Of a stretch of 64,000 nt of DNA, positions 1 through 8,521 are shown piece after piece. The translations under genes and the position numbers were made by a program. This DNA comes from Tenacibaculum sp. SG-28. GTDB taxonomy: Bacteria; Bacteroidota; Bacteroidia; Flavobacteriales; Flavobacteriaceae. The stretch lies in assembly GCF_002954385.1 (NCBI RefSeq), contig NZ_MQVY01000002.1:229690-293689 (forward strand). Direction: 5' to 3'. The notes beneath the pieces were generated by a model, which was not told the origin of the DNA, did not search any database, and saw only the letters and a program-made list of their open reading frames with translations. Each line of letters opens with the position of its first letter. Within the stretch, counting starts at the first letter, position 1.

Positions 1-1162
1 CATTTTTATAAGCATCTGCATTCGTCCATAATTCAATCTGGGCTAACGTTTGGTTTGTAAAAGAATTAGACATTACAAAACTTGGATGCCCGGTTGCACA
101 TCCTAGATTTACCAGACGTCCTTCTGCTAGAATGATAATATCATTTCCGTTAACAGTATACTTATCTACCTGAGGTTTTATCTCCACTTTAGTACCGCCA
201 TGATTATCGTTTAACCAAGCCATGTCAATTTCATTATCAAAATGACCGATATTACACACGATAGTTTTGTCTTTCATTGCTTCAAAGTGTTGCGAACGAA
301 CAATATCTTTGTTTCCTGTAGTCGTTATAACAACATCAGCATTAGCGACTACCGATTCTAACCTCTTTACTTCAAAGCCATCCATTGCCGCTTGTAAGGC
401 ACAAATTGGATCAATTTCTGTTACGGTTACAATACTACCAGCTCCTCTAAAAGAGGCTGCAGTTCCCTTACCAACATCACCATAACCACAAACCACAACA
501 CGCTTTCCTGCCAACATTACATCCGTTGCTCTACGAATGGCATCTACTGCAGACTCTTTACATCCGTATTTATTATCAAACTTAGACTTGGTGACAGAAT
601 CGTTAACATTGATTGCCGGCATTGGCAATGTTCCGTTTTTCATACGCTCGTACAAGCGATGTACACCGGTTGTTGTTTCTTCCGATAATCCTTTAATATC
701 TCCTACTAAATGTGGGTATTTATCTAAAACCATATTGGTTAAGTCACCTCCATCGTCTAGAATCATATTCAAGGGTTTTTTGTCTTCACCAAAGAATAAG
801 GTTTGCTCGATACACCAATCAAACTCCTCTTCATTCATTCCTTTCCAAGCATAAACAGCTGTTCCAGCGGCAGCGATTGCAGCGGCAGCTTGATCTTGGG
901 TTGAAAAAATATTACAGGAACTCCAAGTTACCTCAGCACCAAGAGCTTGTAATGTTTCTATAAGTACCGCAGTTTGTATTGTCATGTGTAAACAACCAGC
1001 TATTCTAGCACCTTTCAAAGGTTGCTCCTCTTTATACTCTTCACGTAAGCTCATTAAACCTGGCATTTCAGCTTCGGCCAATTCAATCTCTTTCCTTCCC
1101 CAATCTGCCAAAGTGATATCTTTAACTTTAAAAGGAACGTATGTTGCTGTATTTGCACTCAT
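1..1162 (-). CDS. ahcY: S-adenosylhomocysteine hydrolase, 3' end outside window
   Basis: Adenosylhomocysteinase cleaves S-adenosylhomocysteine to adenosine and homocysteine with a tightly bound NAD, recycling the by-product of methylation reactions in the cytoplasm. I read an uninterrupted 387 codons from ATG at 1162 to the window edge. Visible family features are CLHMTIQTA near residue 55, DDGGD near 130, SEETTTG near 155, the lysine/aspartate stretch [13 protein letters not shown] near 185 and the NAD-binding loop CGYGDVGKG near 220-230. The family is usually 430-440 residues long, so about 50 C-terminal residues lie outside the window. The gene is divergent from the phosphopantetheinyl transferase. 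A perfect minus-strand -7 box (TAACTTTG) lies at 1197-1204, about 35 bases upstream of the start. Identity is very secure. Confidence 0.97.
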   Translation of the reverse strand, partial: MSANTATYVPFKVKDITLADWGRKEIELAEAEMPGLMSLREEYKEEQPLKGARIAGCLHMTIQTAVLIETLQALGAEVTWSSCNIFSTQDQAAAAIAAAGTAVYAWKGMNEEEFDWCIEQTLFFGEDKKPLNMILDDGGDLTNMVLDKYPHLVGDIKGLSEETTTGVHRLYERMKNGTLPMPAINVNDSVTKSKFDNKYGCKESAVDAIRRATDVMLAGKRVVVCGYGDVGKGTAASFRGAGSIVTVTEIDPICALQAAMDGFEVKRLESVVANADVVITTTGNKDIVRSQHFEAMKDKTIVCNIGHFDNEIDMAWLNDNHGGTKVEIKPQVDKYTVNGNDIIILAEGRLVNLGCATGHPSFVMSNSFTNQTLAQIELWTNADAYKN

Positions 1163-1196
1163 ATTTTTTGTATATTTATTATCAACTTTCGAACTG

Positions 1197-1204
1197 CAAA
1201 GTTA
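1197..1204 (-). promoter_or_regulatory. -7 promoter element for ahcY
   Basis: Read on the minus strand this is TAACTTTG, an exact match to the Bacteroidota housekeeping -7 consensus TAnnTTTG. It sits 34 bases upstream of the ahcY ATG. No convincing -33 TTG is visible at the usual 19-21 base spacing. Confidence 0.55.
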
Positions 1205-1223
1205 CGGAATAACTTTTTAATTT

Positions 1224-1855
1224 ATGCCGCTATATAAAACTGTAACCGTTAATAAAAATACAAACTTTTGGTATGGAAAATTACAGAAACCTCAGAGGAA
1301 CTTTTTGAGGGTATTGTACTGACAGAGCAAAGTTTAAACAGGGTAAATAGCATGAAATCTGAACTGCATCAGAAAGGTTTTTTAAGCATTCGCCATTTGT
1401 TAAAATTAGCAGGTTATTCCGACGCAGATGTTGTATATGACACCTTCGGTAAACCGCACCTAAGCAACGGAAAATTTATTTCCATTACGCACTCTTTTGA
1501 ATATACGGGAATTATCATTTCTGAAGACAGTCCGGTTGGCATAGATATAGAGAAGCGCAGGGATAAAATAGTGAAAATCGCAAGGAAATTTACACCGCTT
1601 GAAGAGTATAAAACCATTGCCAATCACAGTGCATTAGTAAGTAAGTTAACTATTGTTTGGGGGGCAAAGGAAAGCTTGTATAAAATTTACGGAAAAAAAC
1701 AGTTACTTTTCAAAGAACACATATATATCGAAGACTTTGCTTTTAAAGATGAAAAAACAATAGGGACTATAAACTTCAACGGAACGAAATCATCGTATAC
1801 CATTCATTTCTTCGAATTTGACGATTTTACATGTGTCTACGGATATGCCGCCTAA
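1224..1855 (+). CDS. 4'-phosphopantetheinyl transferase (one-base frameshift near the start)
   Basis: Sfp/AcpS-superfamily enzyme that moves the phosphopantetheine arm of coenzyme A onto acyl- or peptidyl-carrier proteins. The conserved motifs are VGIDIEKR near residue 110 and WGAKESLYK near 150. The intact frame downstream of about 1268 lacks a normal N-terminus. The ATG at 1224 opens with MPLYKTVTVNKNTNF, the N-terminus expected for flavobacterial members, in a different frame. Adding one T to the run of four at 1266-1269 joins the two parts into ...NTNFLVWKITETSEEL. I therefore annotate one gene of about 210 residues with a one-base loss, most likely a sequencing error. A TTG at 1268 would be a poor start because it would remove the conserved first strand. 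The gene is divergent from ahcY. Confidence 0.85.
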
Positions 1856-1937
1856 AAAGTTAGGTTTACATCGCACATAGTTTTTGTAATTTTATAAAAA
1901 TTAGTAGTAAATACCTAAGACATCTAAGATTAGAAAC

Positions 1938-1945
1938 TATCTTTG
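1938..1945 (+). promoter_or_regulatory. -7 promoter element for pnuC
   Basis: TATCTTTG matches the Bacteroidota consensus TAnnTTTG exactly and lies 20 bases upstream of the pnuC ATG. There is no riboswitch-like sequence between this element and the gene. Confidence 0.5.
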
Positions 1946-1965
1946 TTTTTGGAAAACATAATTCG

Positions 1966-2598
1966 ATGCAAACCATGATAGATTTCTTATTCGGTCAGTA
2001 TACCAACGCTTCTCCTCTAGACATTGGCATGGAAATTACTGCTGTTATCTTTGGTTTTTTATCGGTTTGGTGCTCTAAAAAAAATAGTATTTGGGTCTTT
2101 CCTACAGGTATGATTAGTACCGCTATTTTTGTGTATTTATTGCTAAAATGGAGTCTTCTCGGAGACATGATGATTAACGCTTATTACTTTATAATGAGTG
2201 TCTATGGCTGGTATATTTGGACAAGAAAAATCAATGAGAATGAAGTAACTCCAATAAGCACAACATCAAAAAAGGAACAAAAAATCAGTGGTGCTATTTT
2301 TATTACCACCTTGCTTTTCGTGTACACAGTCTATGTAAGCTTCGACAAATGGAACCATTGGACTGCATATGTGGATACTGTAACAACAGCAATATTCTTC
2401 GTGGGTATGTGGTTAATGGCAAAACGAAAAATTGAAAATTGGATCTATTGGATTATTGGAGATATTATCTCGGTTCCTTTGTATTTTTACAAGGGATTTA
2501 CCTTTACTAGTTTTCAGTATTTACTATTTACTATTATCGCCATTTCAGGATATTTATCATGGAAAAAAATCGTGTATAAAAAAACACTACTTACATAA
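1966..2598 (+). CDS. pnuC: PnuC-family vitamin precursor transporter
   Basis: Integral membrane protein of 210 residues, normal for the family, with about seven hydrophobic segments. PnuC proteins carry nicotinamide riboside, or in the PnuT subgroup thiamin, by facilitated diffusion, with trapping by a cytoplasmic kinase. Diagnostic stretches are YGWYIWTRK near residue 85 and NWIYWIIGD near 165, which contains the WxxW pair that contacts the substrate ring in characterised PnuC. Two starts are possible, ATG at 1966 or at 1975. The substrate cannot be fixed from sequence alone. A TPP-riboswitch-controlled TonB receptor lies 6 kb away, but this gene has no riboswitch and no kinase beside it, so nicotinamide riboside is as likely as thiamin. 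Confidence 0.88.
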   Translation: MQTMIDFLFGQYTNASPLDIGMEITAVIFGFLSVWCSKKNSIWVFPTGMISTAIFVYLLLKWSLLGDMMINAYYFIMSVYGWYIWTRKINENEVTPISTTSKKEQKISGAIFITTLLFVYTVYVSFDKWNHWTAYVDTVTTAIFFVGMWLMAKRKIENWIYWIIGDIISVPLYFYKGFTFTSFQYLLFTIIAISGYLSWKKIVYKKTLLT

Positions 2599-2637
2599 AA
2601 TTTGTTAGTCTTTAACAAAGTGAACAAGGGAATTCTC

Positions 2638-2668
2638 AAAAAAACCACGGACAAAAACTCATCCGTGG
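2638..2668 (-). terminator. Rho-independent terminator of the carboxylase operon
   Basis: Read on the minus strand, a perfect 7-bp stem (CCACGGA/TCCGTGG) with a 10-base loop is followed by seven T. It lies about 50 bases past the stop of the carboxylase beta subunit. Confidence 0.8.
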
Positions 2669-2720
2669 CAATGCTTAAAAAAAGCAGTAAACGTTAAAAA
2701 TAGGGTATTGTACTTAAAAA

Positions 2721-4261
2721 TTACAACGGAATATTTCCGTGCTTTCTATTGGGTCTTTCTATTTTTTTACCTTCCAACATCGCAAAGGCTTTAATTAACT
2801 TTCTGCGCGTTTCTTTTGGTAAAATTACTTCATCTATAAAACCTCTTTCTGCTGCTACATATGGATTTGCAAACAAAGAGGCGTATTCTGCTTCTTTCTC
2901 TGCTAACTTTTCTTCCTTATTTACGGCATTTGCGATTTCTTTTTTAAATATAATTTCACTTGCACCCTTGGCTCCCATAACCGCAATCTCTGCCAATGGC
3001 CAAGCAAAATTCATGTCAGATCCAATATGCTTTGAATTCATCACATCATAAGCACCTCCGTAGGCTTTTCTGGTAATAACGCTAATTCTAGGCACAGTTG
3101 CTTCACTCAATGCATACAATAATTTGGCACCATTAGTAATTATTGCATTCCACTCTTGATCTGTTCCTGGTAAAAACCCTGGAACATCTACCAATACTAA
3201 TAATGGAATATTAAAACAATCACAAAAACGTGTAAATCGAGCCGCTTTTTTAGAACTGTTAACGTCCAAGCATCCTGCAAGACTAATCGGTTGATTGGCA
3301 ACTATTCCAATACTTCTCCCTGCGATTCTTGCAAAGCCAACGATTATATTATCAGCATAGTCTTTATGAATTTCAAAAAAAGAGTTTGCATCTACGATTC
3401 CATGAATAACCTGATGCATATCGTATGGTTTATTTGCATTCTCTGGAACTATGTTATTCAATTCTTCCCGAAGTTCATTTCCAAGCTCGTAGGGCTGCTG
3501 TAGGGTAGTTTCTTGATTATTTTGAGGCATGTAGCTTAAAAGACTTTTAATATCCTCTAAACATTGCACATCATTTGCAGCCGTGCGATGTGTAACTCCA
3601 GATTTCGTTGCGTGTGTACTTGCTCCTCCTAACTCCTCTGAGGTTACCTCTTCATTCGTAACTGTTTTTACCACATTCGGTCCTGTTACAAACATATAAC
3701 TGGAGTTTTCAACCATAACGGTAAAATCTGTCATTGCTGGAGAATACACTGCTCCACCGGCACAGGGCCCCATGATTGCAGAAATTTGGGGAATGACACC
3801 GGAAGACTGCACGTTTCGATAAAAGATATCCGCATATCCTCCTAAAGATCTAACACCTTCTTGAATTCTGGCACCACCTGAATCATTCAAACCAATTAAA
3901 GGAGCACCAACTTTAACTGCTAAATCCATAATTTTACAAATCTTTTCAGCATGTGTTTCAGACAAGGAGCCTCCAAAAACGGTAAAGTCTTGTGCAAAAA
4001 CATATACTAATCTACCATTTACTGTTCCGTATCCTGTAACTACACCATCTCCATAAAATTTTGGTTTTCCATACCAAAATCATTGGTTCTATGCGTAACC
4101 AACATACCTACCTCTTCGAAAGAGCCCTCATCTAATAAATAAGCAATACGTTCTCTAGCGGTTAACTTACCTTGTTGGTGTTGTCTATCAATTCTTTTTT
4201 GCCCTCCTCCTTCTTTAGCGGTATGAATTTTAGCTTGTAATTGTTGTATTTTAGATTTCAC
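2721..4261 (-). CDS. Acyl-CoA (probably propionyl-CoA) carboxylase beta subunit, frameshifted
   Basis: Carboxyltransferase subunit that passes the carboxyl group from biotin to an acyl-CoA. The reading frame breaks after residue 68, and the remainder (from the [17 protein letters not shown] region to the C-terminal KHGNIPL) continues in another frame. Adding one T to the plus-strand run of four at 4059-4062 (one A on the coding strand) restores a continuous 513-residue protein, the normal length. Family features are [21 protein letters not shown], the second half-domain VANQP...[14 protein letters not shown] and the pocket VDVPGFLPG. The C-terminus KHGNIPL closely resembles that of propionyl-CoA carboxylase beta, so propionyl-CoA is the favoured substrate. 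The start at 4261 overlaps the biotin carboxylase stop by 11 bases, which shows translational coupling in a three-gene operon. The break is probably a sequencing artefact. Confidence 0.9.
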
Positions 4262-5699
4262 GAGTTGGTACTTTTAAAATTTGTTTTTCTTTTAAATATA
4301 GTTGCAATGCTACTTTAGCAGCAATCTCTGCTTCTCTTTGATAAATGGCTTGTAATTTATCGGTAGCATAATACTTTTTTACAAAATGCGTATCGAAATT
4401 CCCTGAAATAAAGGCTTCGTGTTCACAAACGAACTTACCAAAAGATAAGGTAGTTTCGATCCCTTTGATAGTATAAGCAACAATTGCTTTTTTCATTAAT
4501 TCTATTGCCTCCTCACGTGATTTACCATAAGTTATAAGTTTTGAAATCATCGGATCGTAATAAATTGGCACTTCCATACCTTCCTCAAAACCGTCGTCTA
4601 CTCGGATGTTCTCTCCTTTTGGAGTCTGGTAAGTTTCTAAAACACCTATACTTGGTTTAAAACCATCTAAAGGATCTTCCGCATATACACGAAGTTCAAG
4701 AGCATGACCAGTAATGGTAAGATCTTCCTGTGTAAAAGACAAGCGCTCCCCTCTTGCTATTCTAATTTGTTCTTCGACCAAATCAACACCAGTTATCATT
4801 TCCGTAACAGGGTGCTCCACCTGCAAACGTGTATTCATTTCTAAAAAATAAAAATTCATATTTTCATCCAATAAAAACTCAACAGTTCCGGCTCCAAGAT
4901 AATCACAAGCCTTGGCAACCTTTATTGCCGCTTGTCCCATTTTTTGACGTATCTCTGGTGTTAGAACAGAAGAAGGCGCTTCTTCCACTACTTTTTGGTG
5001 CCGTCTTTGCACAGAGCATTCTCGTTCAAACAAATGCACCACGTTTCCATGGCTATCTGCTAAAACTTGAATTTCGATATGGCGAGGAGATCCAACGTAC
5101 TTTTCTATAAATACAGCTCCATCTCCGAAAGCAGAAGTGGCCTCCGAAATCGCTCGTTGCATTTGTTCTTTTATGTTCTCCACTTTATCTACAACTCGCA
5201 TTCCTTTACCGCCACCTCCAGCCGATGCTTTTATCAAAATAGGGTATCCTATTTTAGCAGCAATCTCTGTTGCATATGCGATATCTGTAATAGAATGGTC
5301 TATTCCTGGCACCATCGGTATGTCGTACTTTTTGACAGCCTCTTTTGCTGCCAATTTGCTTCCCATTACCTGAATAGCCTCTGCCTTTGGCCCAATAAAA
5401 GTAATACCGCTTTTAGTAACTGCCTGGCTAAAATCAGCATTTTCACTCAAAAAACCATACCCAGGATGAATCCCATCAACATGCAAGTCTTTGGCTATCT
5501 CAATAATTTTATCTCCTAATAAATACGATTGATTCGAAGGAGCAGGACCAACACAAACCGCCTCATCTGCAAAGGCTACATGCGGTGAATTCCTATCTAC
5601 TTCTGAAAAAATAGCAACTGTTTTTATGCCCATCTTTTTAGCTGTTCGCATGACACGAAGTGCAATTTCTCCTCTATTGGCTACTAATATTTTTTTCAT
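4251..5699 (-). CDS. Biotin carboxylase subunit of acyl-CoA carboxylase
   Basis: ATP-grasp enzyme of 482 residues that carboxylates biotin on its carrier partner using ATP and bicarbonate. The N-terminal domain begins [19 protein letters not shown]. The ATP-binding glycine loop [14 protein letters not shown] lies near residue 160, the active-site stretch [18 protein letters not shown] near 200, [18 protein letters not shown] near 230 and the catalytic region [14 protein letters not shown] near 290. Length is typical for AccC-like subunits plus a short extra tail. It is the middle gene of the operon: the carrier protein ends one base upstream of its start and the beta subunit overlaps its 3' end. 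Because carrier and carboxylase are separate polypeptides but linked to a propionyl-type beta subunit, this is probably a propionyl-CoA carboxylase rather than the fatty-acid-synthesis AccC. Confidence 0.93.
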   Translation of the reverse strand: MKKILVANRGEIALRVMRTAKKMGIKTVAIFSEVDRNSPHVAFADEAVCVGPAPSNQSYLLGDKIIEIAKDLHVDGIHPGYGFLSENADFSQAVTKSGITFIGPKAEAIQVMGSKLAAKEAVKKYDIPMVPGIDHSITDIAYATEIAAKIGYPILIKASAGGGGKGMRVVDKVENIKEQMQRAISEATSAFGDGAVFIEKYVGSPRHIEIQVLADSHGNVVHLFERECSVQRRHQKVVEEAPSSVLTPEIRQKMGQAAIKVAKACDYLGAGTVEFLLDENMNFYFLEMNTRLQVEHPVTEMITGVDLVEEQIRIARGERLSFTQEDLTITGHALELRVYAEDPLDGFKPSIGVLETYQTPKGENIRVDDGFEEGMEVPIYYDPMISKLITYGKSREEAIELMKKAIVAYTIKGIETTLSFGKFVCEHEAFISGNFDTHFVKKYYATDKLQAIYQREAEIAAKVALQLYLKEKQILKVPTREI

Positions 5700-5700
5700 T

Positions 5701-6189
5701 CTACCCCTCTAATTCAATTAAAATTGTGTTCTTCTCGACCCGATCACCATTTGCTACAGCAATTGATTTTATTACGCCATCTTTAGGAGACACAAGGGTG
5801 TTCTCCATTTTCATAGCTTCTAACACCAACAAGCCATCGTTTTCTTTAACCTCTTGACCAACTTCTACGTTTATTGCAACAATAAGCCCAGGCATAGGTG
5901 CTTTCAAATCGTTTTCTTTCTTTTCTGCAGTAACCTCCATTCCGAGATCACTAATTAATAAATCTAAAGCATCGGAAATAGCTACATCATAGACGTTGCC
6001 ATTTATTGCGATAGCATATTTTTTTTTATTAAAATTCTCATACACGACTTCTGCTTTGTACGAGGTTTTATTCTCAAGAACATGATACTCAGAACTAGAT
6101 TGCGGTACAATGTCGAGTTGTTCAATCTGGTTTTCATCAAAATGAAAATCATAGGATGAATTTACCGTGGTTTTAAAGGATGTTTTCAT
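5701..6189 (-). CDS. Biotin carboxyl carrier protein
   Basis: The 162-residue carrier has an N-terminal segment of about 90 residues without clear motifs and a C-terminal biotinyl-lipoyl domain starting near APMPGLIVAI. The biotin attachment motif EAMKMEN is near residue 128; its central lysine is the site modified by biotin ligase. It shuttles carboxybiotin between the downstream biotin carboxylase and the carboxyltransferase. It is the first gene of the operon, with one base between its stop and the next start. Biotin made by the cluster at 34.6-40.7 kb would supply this enzyme. Confidence 0.93.
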   Translation of the reverse strand: MKTSFKTTVNSSYDFHFDENQIEQLDIVPQSSSEYHVLENKTSYKAEVVYENFNKKKYAIAINGNVYDVAISDALDLLISDLGMEVTAEKKENDLKAPMPGLIVAINVEVGQEVKENDGLLVLEAMKMENTLVSPKDGVIKSIAVANGDRVEKNTILIELEG

Positions 6190-6360
6190 ATGTATTGATA
6201 TTGCGGTTACTAAATTATTAAAATATTTTAGTACTACACAACTCTAAACTGCATATAAAAACACAAAACGATAATTAAAAAAAGAGAAAATAAAATAAAC
6301 AATTAAGCTAGAATTCTTCAGGCCAAAAGCTATGGAAATTATATCCATACAATAATTAGA

Positions 6361-7064
6361 TTATTTACTTTTTATAAAAGGAAAGCTCAATAGTACAGAG
6401 AAATAACTCGATCTGTTCGTGTTGGCACTAAAGGCATCGGAAAAAGCATCGTTCCAACCATAGTAATAACGCAGGTGAATATGAATCTCCTTATTCGGCT
6501 TAAAATCCTTTAATATGTAGGCTATATCGGTGATAAAACCAAAATCTTGCGAATTCATATTCGATTTAAAATTTTCCGTAAATTCTCCTTCTTCCCCAAA
6601 ATAAACCATATTAGCACTTTGTAAAAATGAAAATTGAGGACCAATACTGTATTTAAAATTCCCTTTTTTATTCATGTAAGAGAACAAGATAGGGATGTCT
6701 AAATAATTTAGATTCAAATCGGTAGGAACATTTTGGAAATTTGAGTTCAGACTTGAAGATCCAGTATTTAGGGATAAATTTTCAAATTTCATTTTTCTAT
6801 TTCCTAGGAAAAAATTGCAGGACTGATATAAAAACGTTCCGAAACCTTAACATTACCGGCAATACCAAAATTGATTCCTAACTTAGTTCTGTCGTAGTTA
6901 TCTAGGCTGGAATAATGGTTAAAATTACCTCCGATTTCCATACTCAGATTAAACTTTTCAGAGGCTACTTTATCTCCAAAAATAAGTGCTAGTATTGCAG
7001 CTTGTCCTTGAACGAGCGAAGGTGCTGCAAATAAAAATAAAATACCAATAACAATTTTTTTCAT
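6361..7064 (-). CDS. Outer-membrane beta-barrel protein (frameshifted)
   Basis: The first 86 codons give a signal peptide (MKKIVIGILFLFAAPSLVQG) and a barrel-like segment ending in SERFYISPAIF, then a stop. The next frame continues at once with KMKFENLSLNTGSS and several alternating hydrophobic strands to a C-terminal LLSFPFIKSK. Adding one base to the run of six A at 6809-6814 fuses the two into a protein of about 234 residues, as in PorT/OmpW-like barrel families of Flavobacteriia. Eight bases separate its start from the stop of the next barrel gene upstream, so the two are co-transcribed. The cargo or function is unknown. The break is probably a homopolymer error. Confidence 0.75.
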
Positions 7065-7072
7065 AACTTTTT

Positions 7073-8161
7073 TTATTTAATTCCAAATCTGTATTGTAAG
7101 CCTGTTAAAATAAAACGTTGGGAACCAGAAATACCATATTCTCCGCGCAACATAAAATGTTTATTCATTTGTAAATTAAATCCAAACTGAAAAGTATAGG
7201 TTTGAATCATCTCTTTTTTGATAAAGTAATTTATGGAAGTTGAAAATACATCATTGTCATTTACGGTACTTTGTATTTCTCGTAATGCTAAATTTTGTGC
7301 TTTTAACTTTATAATACGATCTGCATCTAAAATGGGGTTTAAGCCCTGGATTTCTTGATTATTACTCTCCACTTTAGAGTTTATTTTTTCATTAAAAACC
7401 GTATCAATCTCAGGAAAAACTTCATTGAATTGAATAGATCCTCTACTGCCCTTTGCTCCAACGAAATCTCTATTCATAATACCCACATACGGCGCTAGAA
7501 AGAAATCTGGATTCTTTTTAGACAGATCAAACTTATACCCTAACCTAGCCGATAGATTTAAAATTCCTATTTGATTTTCTAACAATTCGGTATCTGTAGC
7601 AGAATAATTAAGATCAGTACTTAAAAAATAATTTTGATAACCAAATACAAGTGTTGTACCAATACCGTAGGCTTGTGCTTTAAAATCTACATCCGCACTA
7701 AATTCAGGTAATTGCAGAATGATGTTCCCTAACTCATCTCTCCAAGTTGGTTGTAAACTTACGTTTGTACCACCAGAAACATTAGAATATAAACCATAAA
7801 TATTCATAAATGGAAATAGCCAAAAATCTGCTCTAAGATTAATACCATTAGACAACGCAGAAACTTCTGTAAAATTTAGGGTCTCTATATTGATTATATT
7901 AGATACATCTGTATTCCCTACATTAAGCTCAAACTCCGTGATTTTCATATCAATAAACGTATTGACATAATTCAGATTAACACCTAATGGAAGTTGTAAT
8001 TGGTCTCCATAACCTTTTTCAAAAGCTTTTTGACCCCAAATCGGTAATTTGTATGGGTAGGTTTCTTTTGGAATGGAATCATTAATCTTTGCATCTAATT
8101 GAGAATAGCTGAAATAACTAACTAAAAGGACCAAAAAACACAAATATTTTGTCTTATTCAT
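7073..8161 (-). CDS. Putative outer-membrane barrel protein of unknown function
   Basis: The protein has 362 residues and a clear signal peptide (MNKTKYLCFLVLLVSYFSYSQ). Many alternating-residue strands follow (for example GINLRADFWLFPFMNIYGLY, GIGTTLVFGYQNYFLSTDLN and LSARLGYKFDLSK), and the last strand ends LTGLQYRFGIK. This is the pattern of a 12-16 strand barrel, and I do not recognise a named family. A charged, coil-like insertion between about residues 255 and 300 could be an extracellular loop or a periplasmic segment. It is the first gene of a two-gene unit with the smaller barrel protein and is divergent from the TPP-regulated TonB receptor. Confidence 0.7.
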   Translation of the reverse strand: MNKTKYLCFLVLLVSYFSYSQLDAKINDSIPKETYPYKLPIWGQKAFEKGYGDQLQLPLGVNLNYVNTFIDMKITEFELNVGNTDVSNIINIETLNFTEVSALSNGINLRADFWLFPFMNIYGLYSNVSGGTNVSLQPTWRDELGNIILQLPEFSADVDFKAQAYGIGTTLVFGYQNYFLSTDLNYSATDTELLENQIGILNLSARLGYKFDLSKKNPDFFLAPYVGIMNRDFVGAKGSRGSIQFNEVFPEIDTVFNEKINSKVESNNQEIQGLNPILDADRIIKLKAQNLALREIQSTVNDNDVFSTSINYFIKKEMIQTYTFQFGFNLQMNKHFMLRGEYGISGSQRFILTGLQYRFGIK

Positions 8162-8279
8162 ATTTATTTCTTTTCATTTTTTTAAAGATAAAAAAAATAT
8201 AAAATCCAAGAATTAAAAATCATAAAAAATTAACCATAGATTTATCCTAGTAATTCTTTAGAATCTCCTAAATGCGAAG

Positions 8280-8287
8280 TATCTTTG
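8280..8287 (+). promoter_or_regulatory. -7 promoter element for the TPP riboswitch transcript
   Basis: TATCTTTG is an exact TAnnTTTG match. Transcription would start near 8294, a few bases before the first stem of the riboswitch. Confidence 0.6.
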
Positions 8288-8299
8288 CATTGTTCTCAA

Positions 8300-8408
8300 A
8301 AAGGGGTGCCTAAAAGAGGATTTTAATATAGTTAACCTATCAAAATTCAATTGGCTGAGATCATACCCGTAGAACCTAGAACAGGTAATGCTGTTTAGGG
8401 AACGCTAT
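8300..8408 (+). promoter_or_regulatory. TPP (thiamin pyrophosphate) riboswitch
   Basis: The THI-box core is recognisable in order: GGGGTGCC at 8303-8310, the pyrimidine-sensing GGCTGAGA at 8353-8360, then CCCGTAGAACCTA, and the diphosphate-sensing helix around GGTAATGCTGTTTAGGGAA. The stretch of about 35 bases between GGGGTGCC and GGCTGAGA can hold the variable P3 arm. The element lies about 115 bases upstream of a TonB-dependent receptor. When the cell has enough TPP it should turn the receptor off. I do not see an obvious terminator between it and the gene, so the control mechanism (anti-termination or translation) is open. Confidence 0.93.
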
Positions 8409-8521
8409 ATTTTTACTTACATTAGTTGCTAGCGATTGGCGTGTCGTATTATACACGGGTTATAATTATTAATAGTAAAGAATAATAGCCTCTTTTATTC
8501 CAAAAAAATTAAAAGAAAAAC

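Noticed and set aside
267-963. Plus-strand reading frames of 70-105 codons across 267-963
   Set aside because: They lie antisense to ahcY, which is continuous and highly conserved on the minus strand.
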